A stretch of 64,000 nucleotides of DNA from Thamnaconus septentrionalis (GCA_009823395.1 CM020502.1:14801501-14865500), one strand, 5' to 3'; counted from the stretch's first letter, positions 1 through 30,185 are shown. Numbers and translations: made by a program. Notes: generated by a model not told the origin, from the sequence alone.

Positions 1-1377
1 CAGCTTAGCTGTGTAACTTCTTTTTGTCCCTGACAATCTAAACAGCTAAAATCTTTTAGCTGCAGATTAGAAAATTTCAGACAGAGCCAACCTCCTAAAA
101 GGGGCCAAGAGCATGTAATATTAATCGATCTCTATCAATGTCGGGCAAAATGTTAGTTTAACATGTAACTTTGTGTTCACATATTGACTGTTCTCAGTGC
201 TGCCCATAAACAGGGTGCTGCAGTTGACAGCATTGTCTTTGACTCCATCCAAACCCTCTGGTGCCAGTAGATTTTTTTTGACGGTTGTTACATACGTGCA
301 CCTGGACTGTTTCACTGGCTGGAGGTTTTTGCAAAGTTAAGATCCCCGAGTTTCAAGCGCCACACGTTTGAGTGTTTTGGTGACACATGTAATTTTATTG
401 ATGTGTGTTCTCACACTGCACCGTGCCACTGTGTGTGCCCCTGATCACTTTGAACCTTGTCCTCCTTGTTCTTGGCAGGAAGTGAGCATCGGCAGCTCCT
501 GCTAGTAAAACTGATTTTGGTCACACTCCCAGAGTGCTCTGGGAAGTGAGAGGACAGAGAGGCTCTCTGTCACCTCACCGTGGCATAGGATGTGAGAAGA
601 TCACTGGGAGTGACAATAAATGCTTGTACCGGGGACGGGGTACTGCAAGCGGCACCCATCAAGAAGCACCTTAAAGGATCTTTCCAGCTCTCTGGGTTTA
701 TGTGTCTACAGAAATATCTGTTCAAAGCTGCTACTTTTACTCAGTCATTTCTAGCTGACAAGCGGGCAAATGCTAGCTCGCAAGAACAGGGTCTGATTCT
801 TTCACGCGTCAGTGGTCCTACAAAACCCGATTGAGATGTCAGACCCACGGCCAGTGAGACCTGCGGCTCAGCGTTCTCTCCCATCAGGATATATTTGTAG
901 CTACAACACAATGTTCAAAGCCTTTGTCCCTCATCCCATTGCTGCAATCTGCATCTCGGGGATGGCGGACAAAAGGTGTCAAACGGAGCATTGGACTTGG
1001 CCTGCCATGTCCTCCAGAGGCTGCCCCTAATCCTATTACTGTGGACTGAGGAGGAGTGCGAATGGTGCACCGCGTACAACCCCGCAACTATTAAGTCCAA
1101 GGGGCCCCTGTGTGTTTACTGGATGTGTCGCTGTCTGCGTTTGTGTTCTGACGTGTGTAATTGCATTGTAAGCAACTTCTTATCCACGTTGTCATAACGT
1201 GTTATCCAGTGATGCGGCTTATCAAGGTTGGCCGTCTCTTTCGGTTTGCTACAGAACAGCAAGACATTTCAATCATTTCAGTCCCACTAAGTGAACACTT
1301 AACCATCCTGCAGTCAACCTGGAGGCTGTTTGATTGTGATCCAAGGCTACATACAGACAAATGGCTCACAAAACTAG

Positions 1378-1417
1378 GATATAATATAATATAATATAAT
1401 ATAATATAATATAATAT
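1378..1417. repeat. (TATAA)n microsatellite
   Basis: Eight or so direct pentamer units are visible. No gene is nearby. Confidence 0.9.
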
Positions 1418-2639
1418 TTGAGCAACAATTAAATGTTTTGTCTGCACAAAAACTGCTTGTCTTTCATGTAGTCTTGACAATTTATCTCTGCATTATGCAT
1501 TCCATCTGTGGTCATTTGAAAATTTTGTGTTGTTGGAGCTGTCGTTGGGAACATTTACATATTTAATTTACATATTCAAGAGTGACTGAAAGTGTAATGT
1601 TCAACAGCATCATGTAAAATTACAGGAACAGTGCCACTAAGTGGTCAGTTTTTGATTTTCTAACAAAATATTATTAATACTCTCAAAATCAGAACCAAAA
1701 ACAATCATTTTTTTTTCCTTTACTACTATAGATGGATATGGGTATTTCCTTTGTATACTTTTAGTTCATCAAATCTAACAGAGTGCTGATTTAACATTCC
1801 ATTCCTACATTCAATTTAGCAGAAAAAGAAGAAATGTCTACATATTTAAGCAAAAAAAAACATAACAAAACACTTAACTGATAATCTAATACAAATATTT
1901 CGCGTCATAAAAAATTGAGTTGGAGTTTTAGATTTTGAAAAGGATAAGATAGATATAAGATATTTGTAAATATCTTTGTAAAAGATATTTACAAAGGTCA
2001 CATGTTATAAGCTTATTTTTTAAGTGGAAGAGCTGCCGCAGATTATTGCACCCAAACAATATATAGATCATCAGAACGCAGCATAATTTGCCCAGTTCAA
2101 ATTTACCCTTCTGGACAAAACTGATGCTTTATTTTATATTTCAAATGCTTTAAATGGCTGACAAAAACATGATTGTGAAGTGTGAAAGCCTGACTTGGAT
2201 GCTGTCACTATTTCATAGTTCACTCTACACATCTTTAGCCCTGACTTTCAAATGACCAAAAGGTCTAATGAGCTCTGTGACATGAGGGAGTTAATTTGGA
2301 GGATTTGGGGCTGCTGAGTCAGTGTTGGAGGAGTATGGATGAAGCTCTTGGAAGATGTGTAACAAGCGGGTCTACCACCAGTTCCTCCTTGATATCTAGC
2401 ATGTTAAATATCTGGAATGAGTCAGCAATGCCGCAGTAGAGAAACAGCCAGGGTTGCAGTGCGGTGGATAAGAAATCAAATTCCTCAGCTGTCGTCTACA
2501 ACAGCGGCTTATGGACCAAGTATTGACATTCATCCATTTGTTTGGCAGGGTGTCCTACAGATAAACGAGCCGTCCAAGAGGGAAGGATCCCTCTCGTGCA
2601 GTTCTCTCTCAGGTTTCTTCTTTCCCGACATTTAGGTTT

Positions 2640-2775
2640 TTGATGTTGTTAGGTTTTTCACACCAGGTCTAAGAGTAGAAGGGGTTGCATCTAGAAAATG
2701 TAAAGCCATTTGAGGCTAATTGTTTTTGCAAACCTGGGCTATATAAATACAATTTGATGGACTGATTGATTGAAC
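2640..2775 (+). repeat. Retrotransposon 3'-tail-like fragment
   Basis: The text 'gtaaagccatttgaggctaa' followed by 'tatataaatacaatttgatgg' and a short GATT run resembles the 3' tail shared by many fish LINE/SINE copies. A related fragment with the same 'ttgcatct...aatgtaaagcc' order lies at about 3,165-3,225. Family assignment is from general knowledge only. Confidence 0.5.
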
Positions 2776-5379
2776 ATGACAGGCCACCACAGCAGCACAG
2801 ACTTTTTGGATTGCTTGAGCATTGCAAATTGATTATTTTCCCCAAGATGTTATGTTGGATGGTGGGAGAGGGACAGCTTCATGCAGGTCTTTGCAAAATA
2901 TATTGTACAAATAAATATATCTGCAATGTAAGTGCTTGTTTCTGTTTGTTCTGGTGTGTTTTTTCTCCCGCATACATGGTGTGGATCACCTGAAACACTA
3001 AATCTCACATGAACACTGGTTGTGCAATGTGAATGACTCAACAATCTCTAAAGCCGTCTCATTCTTTTCATGCACATTTCTGTTTAGGAAAATGTTTTAC
3101 CATAGCATTTTCACAAGTTAAGGGATTTGATTATTCTGCTCACCTGGTTCAAGTGTCTCAGGGTAGAGGGTTGCATCTGCAGACAATGTAAAGCCCTTTG
3201 ATGTAAATTGTTTTTGCAAACCACCAAACAGTTCACAGTTTATTAACTTAACAAGACTTAGGTTCCAAGCCACCTGGTCTTTGGATCTTGGCTAAAGTAG
3301 CCAAAACTGAACTAAACCATCGTGTTTGCATTAGCGTAGTTGTAAAGTTGTGATTTTTGACAACTTTCCTCATCCACAATTACCATATAACTTTTTACAC
3401 ATCAAGGTTGTACACATCCCCAACAAAATATATTCTTACAATATTCTTGCACTTTCACTTGGATATAAATCCTGGGTAAAAACCAGTGCTGGATCGTTTT
3501 TCCCATGGAGAAAAATATTCATTCACAGGCCTCTTTCCCCGCCTTTTTTTTTTTTTATTGTCATAGCTTTTTGCTGCAGTTGTGCAGAATCAAATGCTGC
3601 GGAATGCCCTTTTTGTTGTCTGGGGCTATCACTTATCTGGCTAAAGTGCAGACCACGGCCACACAGGAGCATGTATGTGGCCTATGCACGTCCTCTCAAT
3701 AGTCGCATTTGCGTGTACATTGACAGGAGTCAATTGCCTGTCAAATGCTCTGCACGATTAGACACTGGTATAGGTATCAGGCCTAATGTGGCCAAGCCCC
3801 CCCACCACCACCACCACCACCACTACCACTCCTCCAAAAGCCTGTGTGCTGAACCCTCCCCACCCCCCTTCACCATCCACAAACACCCTCCACTTTTCAT
3901 CTCACTGCCTCAGTTCAATGTTAGCGTCCACTGGTGTCCACTTGGTGGACCAAGAAAGAAAAACCAAACTTTCCCTCCTTCTTTTCTCACCCTGGCCTCC
4001 TCTTGTGTGCTGTCCAGCTGGCTGTGACCCTTGACCCCCCCGACCCTCACTCCTGACCCCTGGACCCGTTCCCACGCCACGCCTTTTTGTGTCCACCTTG
4101 CCATGGCAACACCTTGGTCACTGCTGCTGCCACGGTAACAGATGGACAGGGTCCTGGCAATAACTTCATTCAGGAGGGGTAAGCACCATGGACAATCTGC
4201 CCCTGCAACACACACCCCTCCCACCCCCCGTCACCCCCCATCCCTTTCCCCCGTCTCACACACATACTTGGACACACACTGCGCCCCCCTCCCCAATCCC
4301 AACTTTGACACCGCTTGTGTCACATTCTGACACCCCCAATCCCCTCAGCAGGGGCCTCTGAGCGTTTGAGCCTGATAGAGTCATTACCACCGAGATCTTA
4401 GATTCACCCTGGCATGTACGAGGGAAATTTGTGAAAATGAGAGCATGTTGCTGCGGTTGGCACCATAAAGTGCAAAAAAAAAAAAATAATAAAAAAAAAT
4501 TAAATAAAGACAACCTAAAGTTGTCCATGTATCCCACTGGCGGTATTTATGGTTGGAGGAGTAGGAGTGCAGACTTCATCGGGCTTGCTGTAATTATCTC
4601 TCTGCTCCTTTTATTAGCCCCATTGTTTTCTCACATCCTCTGATGAGAAAAAAGGTCTAAGAGCGGTTGGGGGGAGTTGTAAAGACACAGAGCTCAGCAG
4701 CGGGGGATCTGTTTGCTAACTCGGAGACAAACGGCCGTCTGAATGGCATCGCGGAGAAGCTCAATAAGGTGCAGCGGGGAAAATGAACTGCAACAGTTTC
4801 CCCCCTGCTAATCAGTAACTAACCCCCAAACAGGCTAGCGTGTGTTTTGTCCTGGTCGGCGAGGAACACCTCTCGCAACAGACGTTACAAAGAGATTCAA
4901 AGGGGGGACAGTGTAATTGCTTGTGTTGAATAGAAAGGTCTGGGCCGCCACGCAGGGGACGTTTCGGAAAACATACTTGTCGTTAAAAAAAGGGAGCTCC
5001 GAATTTGCTGACGATCTTGCAGTGGCCCCCCACACCCTCAGCGAACAAACAAGTAAACAGACGACGTGGCACCCGGTGACACGACGTGGCTCTTCCATTG
5101 GGACGGATATATCTAAAGCGGCTGTCAAATGTGCAGAAATTATACCTTTATTTGGTCAAGGGGAAAAAATGATGTGAGATGCTTTGGATTATTTTACATC
5201 TAAGTATTAAGTCAGGCAACGTGTGATATTTTTAACTCCAACAGCTGGGCTAACAGTCGGAGGCGGCGGTGAGAGAAATGACCAGCGCCACATTTAACCG
5301 CCAAAAAACTTACCACCGATGTGAATTTCACTAGCAGGGCTCCTTATTCAATTTTGAGGATTTCATATCCCCCACTCCT

Positions 5380-5381
<2 letters not shown>

Positions 5382-5411
<30 letters not shown>
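5382..5411. repeat. (CA)n microsatellite
   Basis: An uninterrupted dinucleotide run, about 15 units. Confidence 0.95.
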
Positions 5412-5412
<1 letters not shown>

Positions 5413-5569
5413 GCTCTCATGCATCTGCATCCCACTATCGGTCCCCACTCGTCCAACGCCCCCCTCCCACATCCTAACCTCCCCCACTGCCTTCTCTACC
5501 CCTCTTCCCTATGCTCACCCAGTTCATTGTACCAAAGGAGATTTTCTCCATTGAGGCCTAGTCTCTTAG

Positions 5570-5915
5570 GTAACCCCAGCGCTGCATGAAATGAGTGGAG
5601 GAAGAGAGCGAGGGACGGGCGGGCGGGCGGTGAGAGAAAGGGAGGGAGAGGGCGGGGAAATTGAAAGGGAGAAGGCAAAGGAAATGTAAAGGCAGAGGGA
5701 GGGACGCACAGAAAGGCTTGAAGAAGGAGAGGGAGGAGGACGCACAATCAGTCGCGGGAGGGACGGAGAGAGAGAACGATGGAGGAGTAGGACGAGCTCG
5801 ATGTCGACAGCGGGGCCGCTGAAATCCGGCCCGACCGACCGACCGACCGACCGACCGACCGACCGACGGGAGGAAGAGCGACATGCCGAAGAAGAAGAAG
5901 ATGCTGACTGCGCAT
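5570..5915 (+). promoter_or_regulatory. GC-rich promoter-like stretch or non-coding first exon
   Basis: This is the most CpG-rich part of the first 10 kb. Overlapping GGGCGG boxes at about 5,616-5,632 match Sp1 sites. They are followed by a purine-rich stretch, a (CGAC)n run and then the sequence GCGCAT|GTAAGG at 5,910-5,921, a good splice donor. An ATG at 5,883 would give MPKKKKMLTAH before the donor, in phase 0. That phase does not match rxrb exon 2, which needs phase 1, so coding use with rxrb is unlikely. A distal non-coding first exon or alternative promoter of rxrb is the most economical reading. Mammalian RXRB is known to use alternative N-terminal starts. It could also belong to another transcript. 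Confidence 0.4.
5830..5867. repeat. (CGAC)n microsatellite
   Basis: About nine CGAC units lie inside the GC-rich promoter-like stretch, so the repeat itself contributes many CpGs. Confidence 0.95.
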
Positions 5916-8425
5916 GTAAGGATGACTTCTCTGTGGCGCACGGGGACTTTCTCTCGCTTCTTGTTTTCCTAGAATTTGTTGATACAAATTTAAGGACCCC
6001 AAATGGTCCAAATACTGGGAGATATTCTGCACTTTCATGTCTTTTTTTTCTTACAATTGTTTTTACAGTTTTTATTATTTGCTTTGAGATGATGTGCAGG
6101 AATTATGAACCAGATGGTCTGAGGCCTCTAGGCCTCTTTTTGAGCCACATTACTTCAGCCGGTTCAGGAGCTTTTGTCAGGAAGTTTCAGATTTTAAATG
6201 CTTAAGGCATTAATTCTTAACACAGGTGTAATGATATGTTATCAGCAGAGCATCTTAGTGATCTATTACACATCAACAGGTTTGTGGAAGTTTTTCTGAT
6301 CATGTCTTCGCTGGCATTCGTGACAGAAAGTCGTCACTTCAAAGGATCCACACGAGCAAACACACTTTCAGTTTTATTTTATTTTTTTCAAATTTTAATA
6401 CACTCTATTAATAGAGTGTTTCAGCATTCAGGCAGACTTTCCCTTTCCAAGTTCCAAACGACGTTGAGCTCTTTCTTGGCTCTATGATACAGGGTTAAAC
6501 TTTGCTCTGAACAGAGACTTTAACTAAGGGAAAGGACCCTCTGAAACGCTGCCATCCTTTGTGGCCATGCTGCTCTGCACCTCAATGGTGGGCACACAGC
6601 ACATGCGGTTGCCATGAATAGACCGGGCCTCACGAGAGAGACCACATCATTTGGATAAAGCAGGGGCTCCCGCAGAAAGACAAGAGTGTAAATCAGAGTG
6701 TAAATCAGACAAAAATGAAATGTTGCACACAACAGCTCAGATTTGAGAGAGTCTGTATTACACTTTACACATTTCAGGAGCCCCCAACCTTTTGCTCTGC
6801 TGCCTCCACCCACCTGCCTGAGACTCACTTCAATTTACTACCACTCCTGCTCATGCATTTCATCATAATACGCTCTACTGCTGTGCTAAGTTATCATCTC
6901 AGGCCTTTGTCTTCTTTGATCCATGTGACTGTTGGGGGACCCCCTTTTTCTTTTGTAGAGGGTCACATCGGCGGCTCCCTTTGGACGGGCCTGCCCCCGG
7001 GTGGTGACCCCTTCGTTCATCATAGTGTCACCCACACAGAGGACGAGCATGAGTTAGGGCTTTCTCCCTCTCTCTCTTTTTTTTCCTGCATCCTTTCTCC
7101 TCGTCTTCCCGCTCATTTCTCCACTTGAGCCGAACCAACTACAGAATTCTGCACTGCCGTGTCAGCACTGCGTTGCAAAAGTGTTGCAACAGTTTGTCAA
7201 TTCAGTGACATTTGGAGGAAATTATGACCATCTACCTTTAATGCTACTGACCCTAAGCGAGCTATGCACCTGTGTCTGTGAGTGTTTTGAACTTAGGAGC
7301 GACTCAGAGACACATGGAGGTCCGGAGCTGATTGTCCAAACGCAATTCTTGTGTCTGCCACTGTGAAACCAGGAGTTGTGGATGGACATCACGCCCCTGG
7401 CCTTTGCAGATCTGCAAGGGACAACTAACAATGCACCGAGATGAAAACTCAGTCCCTATGTAGTCGGATGAATGCGAAATATCACACAGAAGCAGGAAAA
7501 CAGATTTCTTTGGGGTTTTTTTTTATTTGCAGCTGACTTTAGTAACTTTTTTTTTGGAATTCAGAGACAGCTTGTCTGAAAAGCAAATACATCTTTAAAT
7601 GAGAGTAATATGGGGTTTATGCACAAGTTTTAATAAGTTTTAAAAAGAGCTTTGTTGTGGAATATGTCAATGCCAGTGGCATTTTAGGTTTTCACAGTTA
7701 ACCACATTTTCACCTGCTCAGCTCTGAACCCTCATGCTCATACAAGCCTGGCAATGCAGACCAAGGGTGCCTCATTTTGGGAAAGGGGTTAGAGCTTGTG
7801 TGTGGCGCAAGAAAGGGCTGAATAGCTCTCACCCTGTTAAGTACAGTTGAATGTGTCCGGTTCGCACTTCAGCCCTGTGCATATAGAGAGGATCTGGTGA
7901 AATCTGCAGTGGAAAGGGGGAAAAGTGGCAGGAAAAGCAGAGTGCATTTGGTTGGGTAGAAGATATGTGCGGACTTTGCTCTCTGTGCTTCCTCCCTGTG
8001 AATTTGCCTCTGAAATCTTTCTCTTGTTCTGTGTTTGACAAGAAGTTTGTGTGCGAGGGTGGGTGGAGAAGGACAGTGAGCAGGTTGAAAAAGAAGGCAA
8101 AAGATTGAGCAGAGACAGAGAGATGGAAGAGACTGAGCAAAGGACAAGGACATTTTTGGAGGGAAAAGATGACAAGGATCCCTCAAAGATTATGTGGCAA
8201 AAAAAAGTCCATTTCTGCACAGTGCACGGTGAGTAAACTGATAATATTTTTAGGCCAAAGCAGCAGGAAGCGACAACTCGTTCTGGGAAATACGAACAGA
8301 GAAAGAAGGAGAAGGAAGATCAAGAGCGAGGCTGCATTAATATGCTAATGTCCTGAGTGAATGCACAACAGGCCCACTGACCAGGCTAATCACTGGTGGA
8401 CACACACTGAGGCTAATCCCTCACA

Positions 8426-8426
<1 letters not shown>

Positions 8427-8472
<46 letters not shown>
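8427..8472. repeat. (CA)n microsatellite
   Basis: Uninterrupted dinucleotide run of about 23 units. Confidence 0.95.
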
Positions 8473-8475
<3 letters not shown>

Positions 8476-8825
8476 GAAATATTTGGACAGTGACATAGTT
8501 GCATTGCTTTGTGACTGTATTTCAAGGAATTGGGTTTTCAGTGAAACACTGATTTTAAACACGTTTTATCAAGTATTTTTTGTCCACTTGTTTGGTGATT
8601 TTGGGTAATTATACTTCATGTCATGACATGTGTGCTGTGGTTTTTAAAAGATCATCTCTGCGTTGCAGGCTTTGAATACAAAACCCTCAGTGTAATATTT
8701 GATGTCGCCTGAATTTAAAAATTAAACTAGGTTTTAATTTATTTTGATGGCACAGTGTGAGGTGGGGATATAATAAGGAGAATATTCAAAAAATATGCAG
8801 TTTACATTTAATTTGAAATGTGTTT

Positions 8826-8894
8826 TAGGCCCCTGTAACCCTGATCCAGGAAAAAGTGGGGATAGAAAATGAATGAATGAATGAATGAATGAAT
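8826..8894 (+). repeat. Retrotransposon 3' tail with (AATG)n
   Basis: The text 'ccctgatccagg...gatagaaaatgaatg' is a typical 3' end of a fish non-LTR element, which ends in tetranucleotide repeats. A related AATGG tail appears near 22,700-22,747 in intron 6 of rxrb. Confidence 0.55.
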
Positions 8895-10429
8895 GTGTTT
8901 TAGGCTTCTTTGGGCAGGACTACAGACTTCCAGATCATAAAATAGTCTAGGAGGGAATAAAATATTGTTCGTGTAATTCACACTACACAAGCCATAGCTT
9001 ATACGTCTCTCTCATTCAATACATGTAATGCTTGGTTGTCCACGTTGTCATATTTGCAGGTAAAATTGATACAAATAAATAAAAAAAAAAAAACAACTTT
9101 CCAATTAAACATCTTTGTTGTGTTCTTTTTTTTCTGCACCTTAACTGTTGAAAAGTTCTCTAAGAGTATAAACATGTCTTGAATCTTGAATCTATTAACA
9201 TAGACACACAAACTGTTTTTCTCATTGCTGAGTGTTGGAATGTTACTGTATGAAATGATGTAAATTAGGTTATTTTCACTATTACTATAATTTTGTTCAT
9301 ATGGTAAACTCAAAAGTATGATTTGTGACATAAAAATGGCTTGGAAGAAATATTTGGCCAATTACTCTCAAAAATTAAGTGTGGTTAATAACCATCTGTC
9401 TGGGAGTTTCTATTGTTTGGGAACGTATTGATAAGATCATTACTGAATACAAAAACATATTTATTGAAAAAGTGTTTTAGAAATAACACTCTTGAACTTT
9501 AGTTAGGGGAAAGGATGTGAGCAGGTGTGTGAATTTAAACAGTTCCTTTCAAAGAAAAAAAGTGCACTCAGATATTCAAAAGGTGAGCCCTTTAATGTTG
9601 TTTGTTTGGATGTTGTTTGTTTTAACTCAATGCGTAATATTGACAGTAATCTGTTTCCCTAAAATGTAAATGAATATGCATTTGTATTTTTTTAAGTTAA
9701 TTAAAGTCACAAAAAACTGTTGTTTTCATTCAGTAATATTATTCCTTTCATCTTTACATAAAGTGTGAGCGAGTCTACGTTTGGTCATGTTGCACCACCT
9801 CATGTGAATCTGCTCAGGGTATTGTGATTTTAAGCTAACATCATACAAAAGATGTGTTACCCAGTGTAACGTCAGATAACTGACATCCATATTGGGGTTG
9901 CTTTTTCGCAAAAACTAGTTTTTGGCAGTGGTTGTAGCAAATTTTACATCACCATAGCATGACAAAAAAAAAAAAGAAGCTTATCCGTTTGCGATTGTCG
10001 ACCTTAGACCTATTAACATTTAACTTTGCATCACACTAAAAACAATACAAAATATATTGTATATATATTGTTTCCACATTCTCAAAAATATAAACCAAAT
10101 AATTGATTTAATAATCAGTTCAAGTAGGGCAAAGATGTTTACTGGGTTGCTATCAAACGTTGTAAAGGCCCAATATGCCTCCATGTCCGGCAATAACCTT
10201 TCCAGCATTGACATACTGAGCTGAACTTGTCTTGACCTCCTGACCTCTTGCGCTGGATGCGTCTGCTGTATTGCTCAGTCACATGTGAGGTGCAACAGTA
10301 ACACACACGTCCCTTCCGCCTGTCTTCAGATGCGTGACTGTTGTGCTTTGCTGATTTTTCACAGTAAAAGTACATCAGCTAGTAGGGAGCCCTAAACCAA
10401 ATCCTCTACCATCATCATGTTTTCATCTT

Positions 10430-11415
10430 TGCAGGGGGAGGGAGGGCTGACTACGAGGCAAAGTGGGGGGAGAGATACAGACACACACGGGGCCTAGTCG
10501 CCACATCTTTCATGCGAAGAAGCCGTGCCGCTAAAACCGTCAGTAATCAGTGTTTGTTTACAGCTATTTACGTTTAGAGATGATTATTTAGCAGCGACAA
10601 TTAAATGTAATACCTGCTTGAGCGCTGTTTCCTGCCAGATCCTCTGCGTTTTTCATTTAGGCTAACGAGCTAACGGCTAGCTGAGGTCGCTTGAGGTAGC
10701 CTAGCCGCAGCCCTTCGCATGTTTTGCAAACTCAACGCCGTCAAGGAAATAATTGCAGCTAACTTCTGACAGTTCGTGCCTTTTGACCGTGCGCAGATGT
10801 GTGCTTTTCAATCGCCTGTTACCTGTGTAGCTATGCAGTAGACGTTTGCAACGATCACTGGTCGTGAAATCTGCTTTACGAGCTTTGCGGTAGCTGCAAA
10901 CAGCAGCTTGCTACTAGCAGCGATTCGTCTGGCATTATTTCCGTAAAGATTAGCGACGTTGCATGGCCAGAATTATAGTAACATGTACTTTTTAATAGCC
11001 ATTTACACACGTGTCTTCTATTTTTATGACTGTTACCACTGGGCTGTGTCAGAACAGTATTGCTTGGCATCAGCAGAGTACCTGACTGCCCCGAACACGA
11101 CTACCGTATGCCAAAAATACATTTAACTACCTAATGTGCCTAGAAACAAGTATTCCAAGAGCCCACGGGCTTGAAATGGCTTGCGCGATGAAGTATTGCT
11201 CACGTTTTTATGTGCACAAAGACGCATGACATGCCACGGTTCGTTGTTTTTATGCCAAGTCTCTCCTTTGTGTTGGAATTTCAGACTCGTTTTTGGTTTT
11301 CCAAAACAACTCCGGCCCGGGCCTCAGTCCGCGGTCTCGAGTTTGACAGCGGGCTGTTTGAGACCAAACACTTGGGTGTGTAGCTGCCAGTTGTCAGCCT
11401 CCTTCAGCCACCATC
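10430..11415 (+). promoter_or_regulatory. rxrb: Candidate rxrb proximal promoter and 5' leader
   Basis: Compared with the flanking AT-rich DNA this kilobase has many CpGs and few simple repeats, and it leads directly into the first coding exon. No clear TATA box is placed at a useful distance, as is usual for a CpG-type promoter. A sequence reading 'tttgcag' before a G-rich block at about 10,436 could be a splice acceptor, so part of the stretch may be an internal 5' exon. The exact start site cannot be read from sequence alone. Confidence 0.4.
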
Positions 11416-28724
<17,309 letters not shown>

Positions 28725-28876
28725 AGGGGGCGACGAGAGGGCAACTCTGGTCAGGAAGCACACGAGGATCATCAAGAGGCGGCCGGCCTCCAGCCGCTCC
28801 ACTGGCTCCTCCTCCTCTGTCATTGAGCCTCACTTAACTGCAGCACCTGCTGGTGCCAAAGTACCGGCTGTATACC

Positions 28877-28921
28877 TACACACACACACACACATACAAG
28901 CAAACAAACACACACACACAC
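28877..28921. repeat. CA-rich microsatellite, left half
   Basis: CA run with minor interruptions, starting about 150 bp after the rxrb stop codon. Confidence 0.9.
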
Positions 28922-28929
28922 GTACACGC

Positions 28930-29737
28930 TAGGGGTGGGAAAAAAAGTGTATTCTTTGATTATGACATTAAAAAATGTTTTTTTTAATAATGCCGGAACT
29001 CGTGTGTGACTGCCCTGCAGCGTCGCAGCCGAGTGTTAAAGGCGACGCACACTAGACACACTGGCACGCAGATCAAAACCAACTCATGAGACGAGACAGC
29101 GGCACTCACGGCGTCAAAGACGACTGAAAAACCAATTGGAGCGGCCCCTTGCAGATTTGGAGCCAGCGTATGGCAGCATTTTGGTTTTTACGAGGTTGAG
29201 GAGAAAAAAGAAACTCAACAGAAGTTGTGTCACGCTACACACAAATGTTGTGGCAACACGACGAACATGAGGAGCAATATGGCACCCGGACTTGGAGGAG
29301 AAGACAGAAAATCCTCCAGTTGCTCCAAACCAGGCAACCGTCGTCCCCGGCACCAGAACAAAGCTGCCAACACAGTCGCAAATGGCCAATTACAAAGTCC
29401 CCTGGGACTTTCATTGCCAAGGATCTGCGTCCATACTGCGCTGGATTCTGCAGGCTGTTGCTGCTTTCCAGCCAAGAGATTACTTTCCAGTTGAGAGTTA
29501 CATTTTTATTGTGAATAAAAGGTCATGGAAAGTAAATTAAGTAAATTGGTCTGTTCAGTATGGATAATTAGAAAGCATTTAGTTTATTAGTCACACAGTG
29601 AGGGGGAAATATATACGTGTATATACACATATATTTATACACGTATATATTTCTCGATTAATGGCGATTAATTGAATGGTAGCCCTCTGAATTGGCATCG
29701 AATTGAATTGTCAGGTACCTAGCGATTCCCACCCCTA
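28930..29737. mobile_element. TAGGGGTGGG inverted-repeat transposon inserted in a CA microsatellite
   Basis: The left end TAGGGGTGGG at 28,930 is the reverse complement of CCCACCCCTA ending at 29,737. CA runs lie immediately outside both ends (28,877-28,921 and 29,741-29,803). The ends match a widespread fish DNA transposon type with TAGGGGTGGGAA termini. It is 808 bp with no credible transposase frame. It contains an AATAAA at 29,514 and a perfect hairpin at 29,607-29,652. Confidence 0.75.
29607..29652. other. Perfect 17-bp-arm hairpin
   Basis: AAATATATACGTGTATA at 29,607-29,623 pairs perfectly with 29,636-29,652, leaving a 12-base loop. It lies inside the TAGGGGTGGG element. Confidence 0.9.
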
Positions 29738-29739
29738 AT

Positions 29740-29740
<1 letters not shown>

Positions 29741-29783
<43 letters not shown>

Positions 29784-29803
29784 ACACACACACACACACA
29801 CAG
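29741..29803. repeat. (CA)n microsatellite, right half
   Basis: About 31 units with one CAGA interruption, directly outside the transposon end. Confidence 0.95.
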
Positions 29804-30185
29804 ACGTATGCTTTGCAACCTTGATCTGTTCCCTGTCACTGGTTAATTGTTCCCACACGTGCAGATCTTGACTCCGTACCTGACACACAACATATCTAAG
29901 AGATACACACCCACGCTCGCTGGCACTCACCCCCACCCCAACCCCCCCCACCTCAACCCCACTCCATATCCGGTTTTCCACCAACAGGTTTTGACTTAAG
30001 GGATGAATCCCATTCTTATCTGTACAGTCTATGTCTTAAATCCAACTTTGGGTTTTTTTCATTTATTTTCATCTCACCGTGGATTTTTTTTCCCCGCCGT
30101 TCATCTCCCCAGCATCACTGACAGCCCCCCACCCCCATGTCGGGTTACTGACTCAGCCGCACCTCTGCGTATCTTGTCCACGTCT

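Larger units (their letters stand above)
1..5560. other. Non-coding upstream region
   Basis: I see no exon with both homology and splice sites on either strand. The stretch contains a (TATAA)n run near 1,378-1,417, retrotransposon-tail-like fragments near 2,640-2,770 and 3,150-3,225, a CCA-rich run near 3,798-3,830 and a CA microsatellite at 5,382-5,411. The part around 4,520-4,760 is free of simple repeats and has a mixed, gene-regulatory-like composition. The 225-residue open frame at 3,350-4,027 has proline and histidine runs from the CCA repeat and is not credible. Confidence 0.6.
5916..10429. other. Non-coding region between the two GC-rich stretches
   Basis: AT-rich sequence without supportable exons. 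It holds a (CA)n run at 8,427-8,472, a retrotransposon tail at 8,826-8,894, and T- and A-runs. If the GC-rich stretch at 5.6-5.9 kb is an rxrb first exon, this is its intron. Confidence 0.5.

Noticed and set aside
3350..4027. 225-residue open frame with His and Pro runs
   Set aside because: The run comes from a CCA repeat. Composition and lack of any recognisable domain argue against a gene.
5883..5915. MPKKKKMLTAH as an alternative RXR N-terminus
   Set aside because: The donor phase is 0 while exon 2 needs phase 1, so the junction would break the frame.
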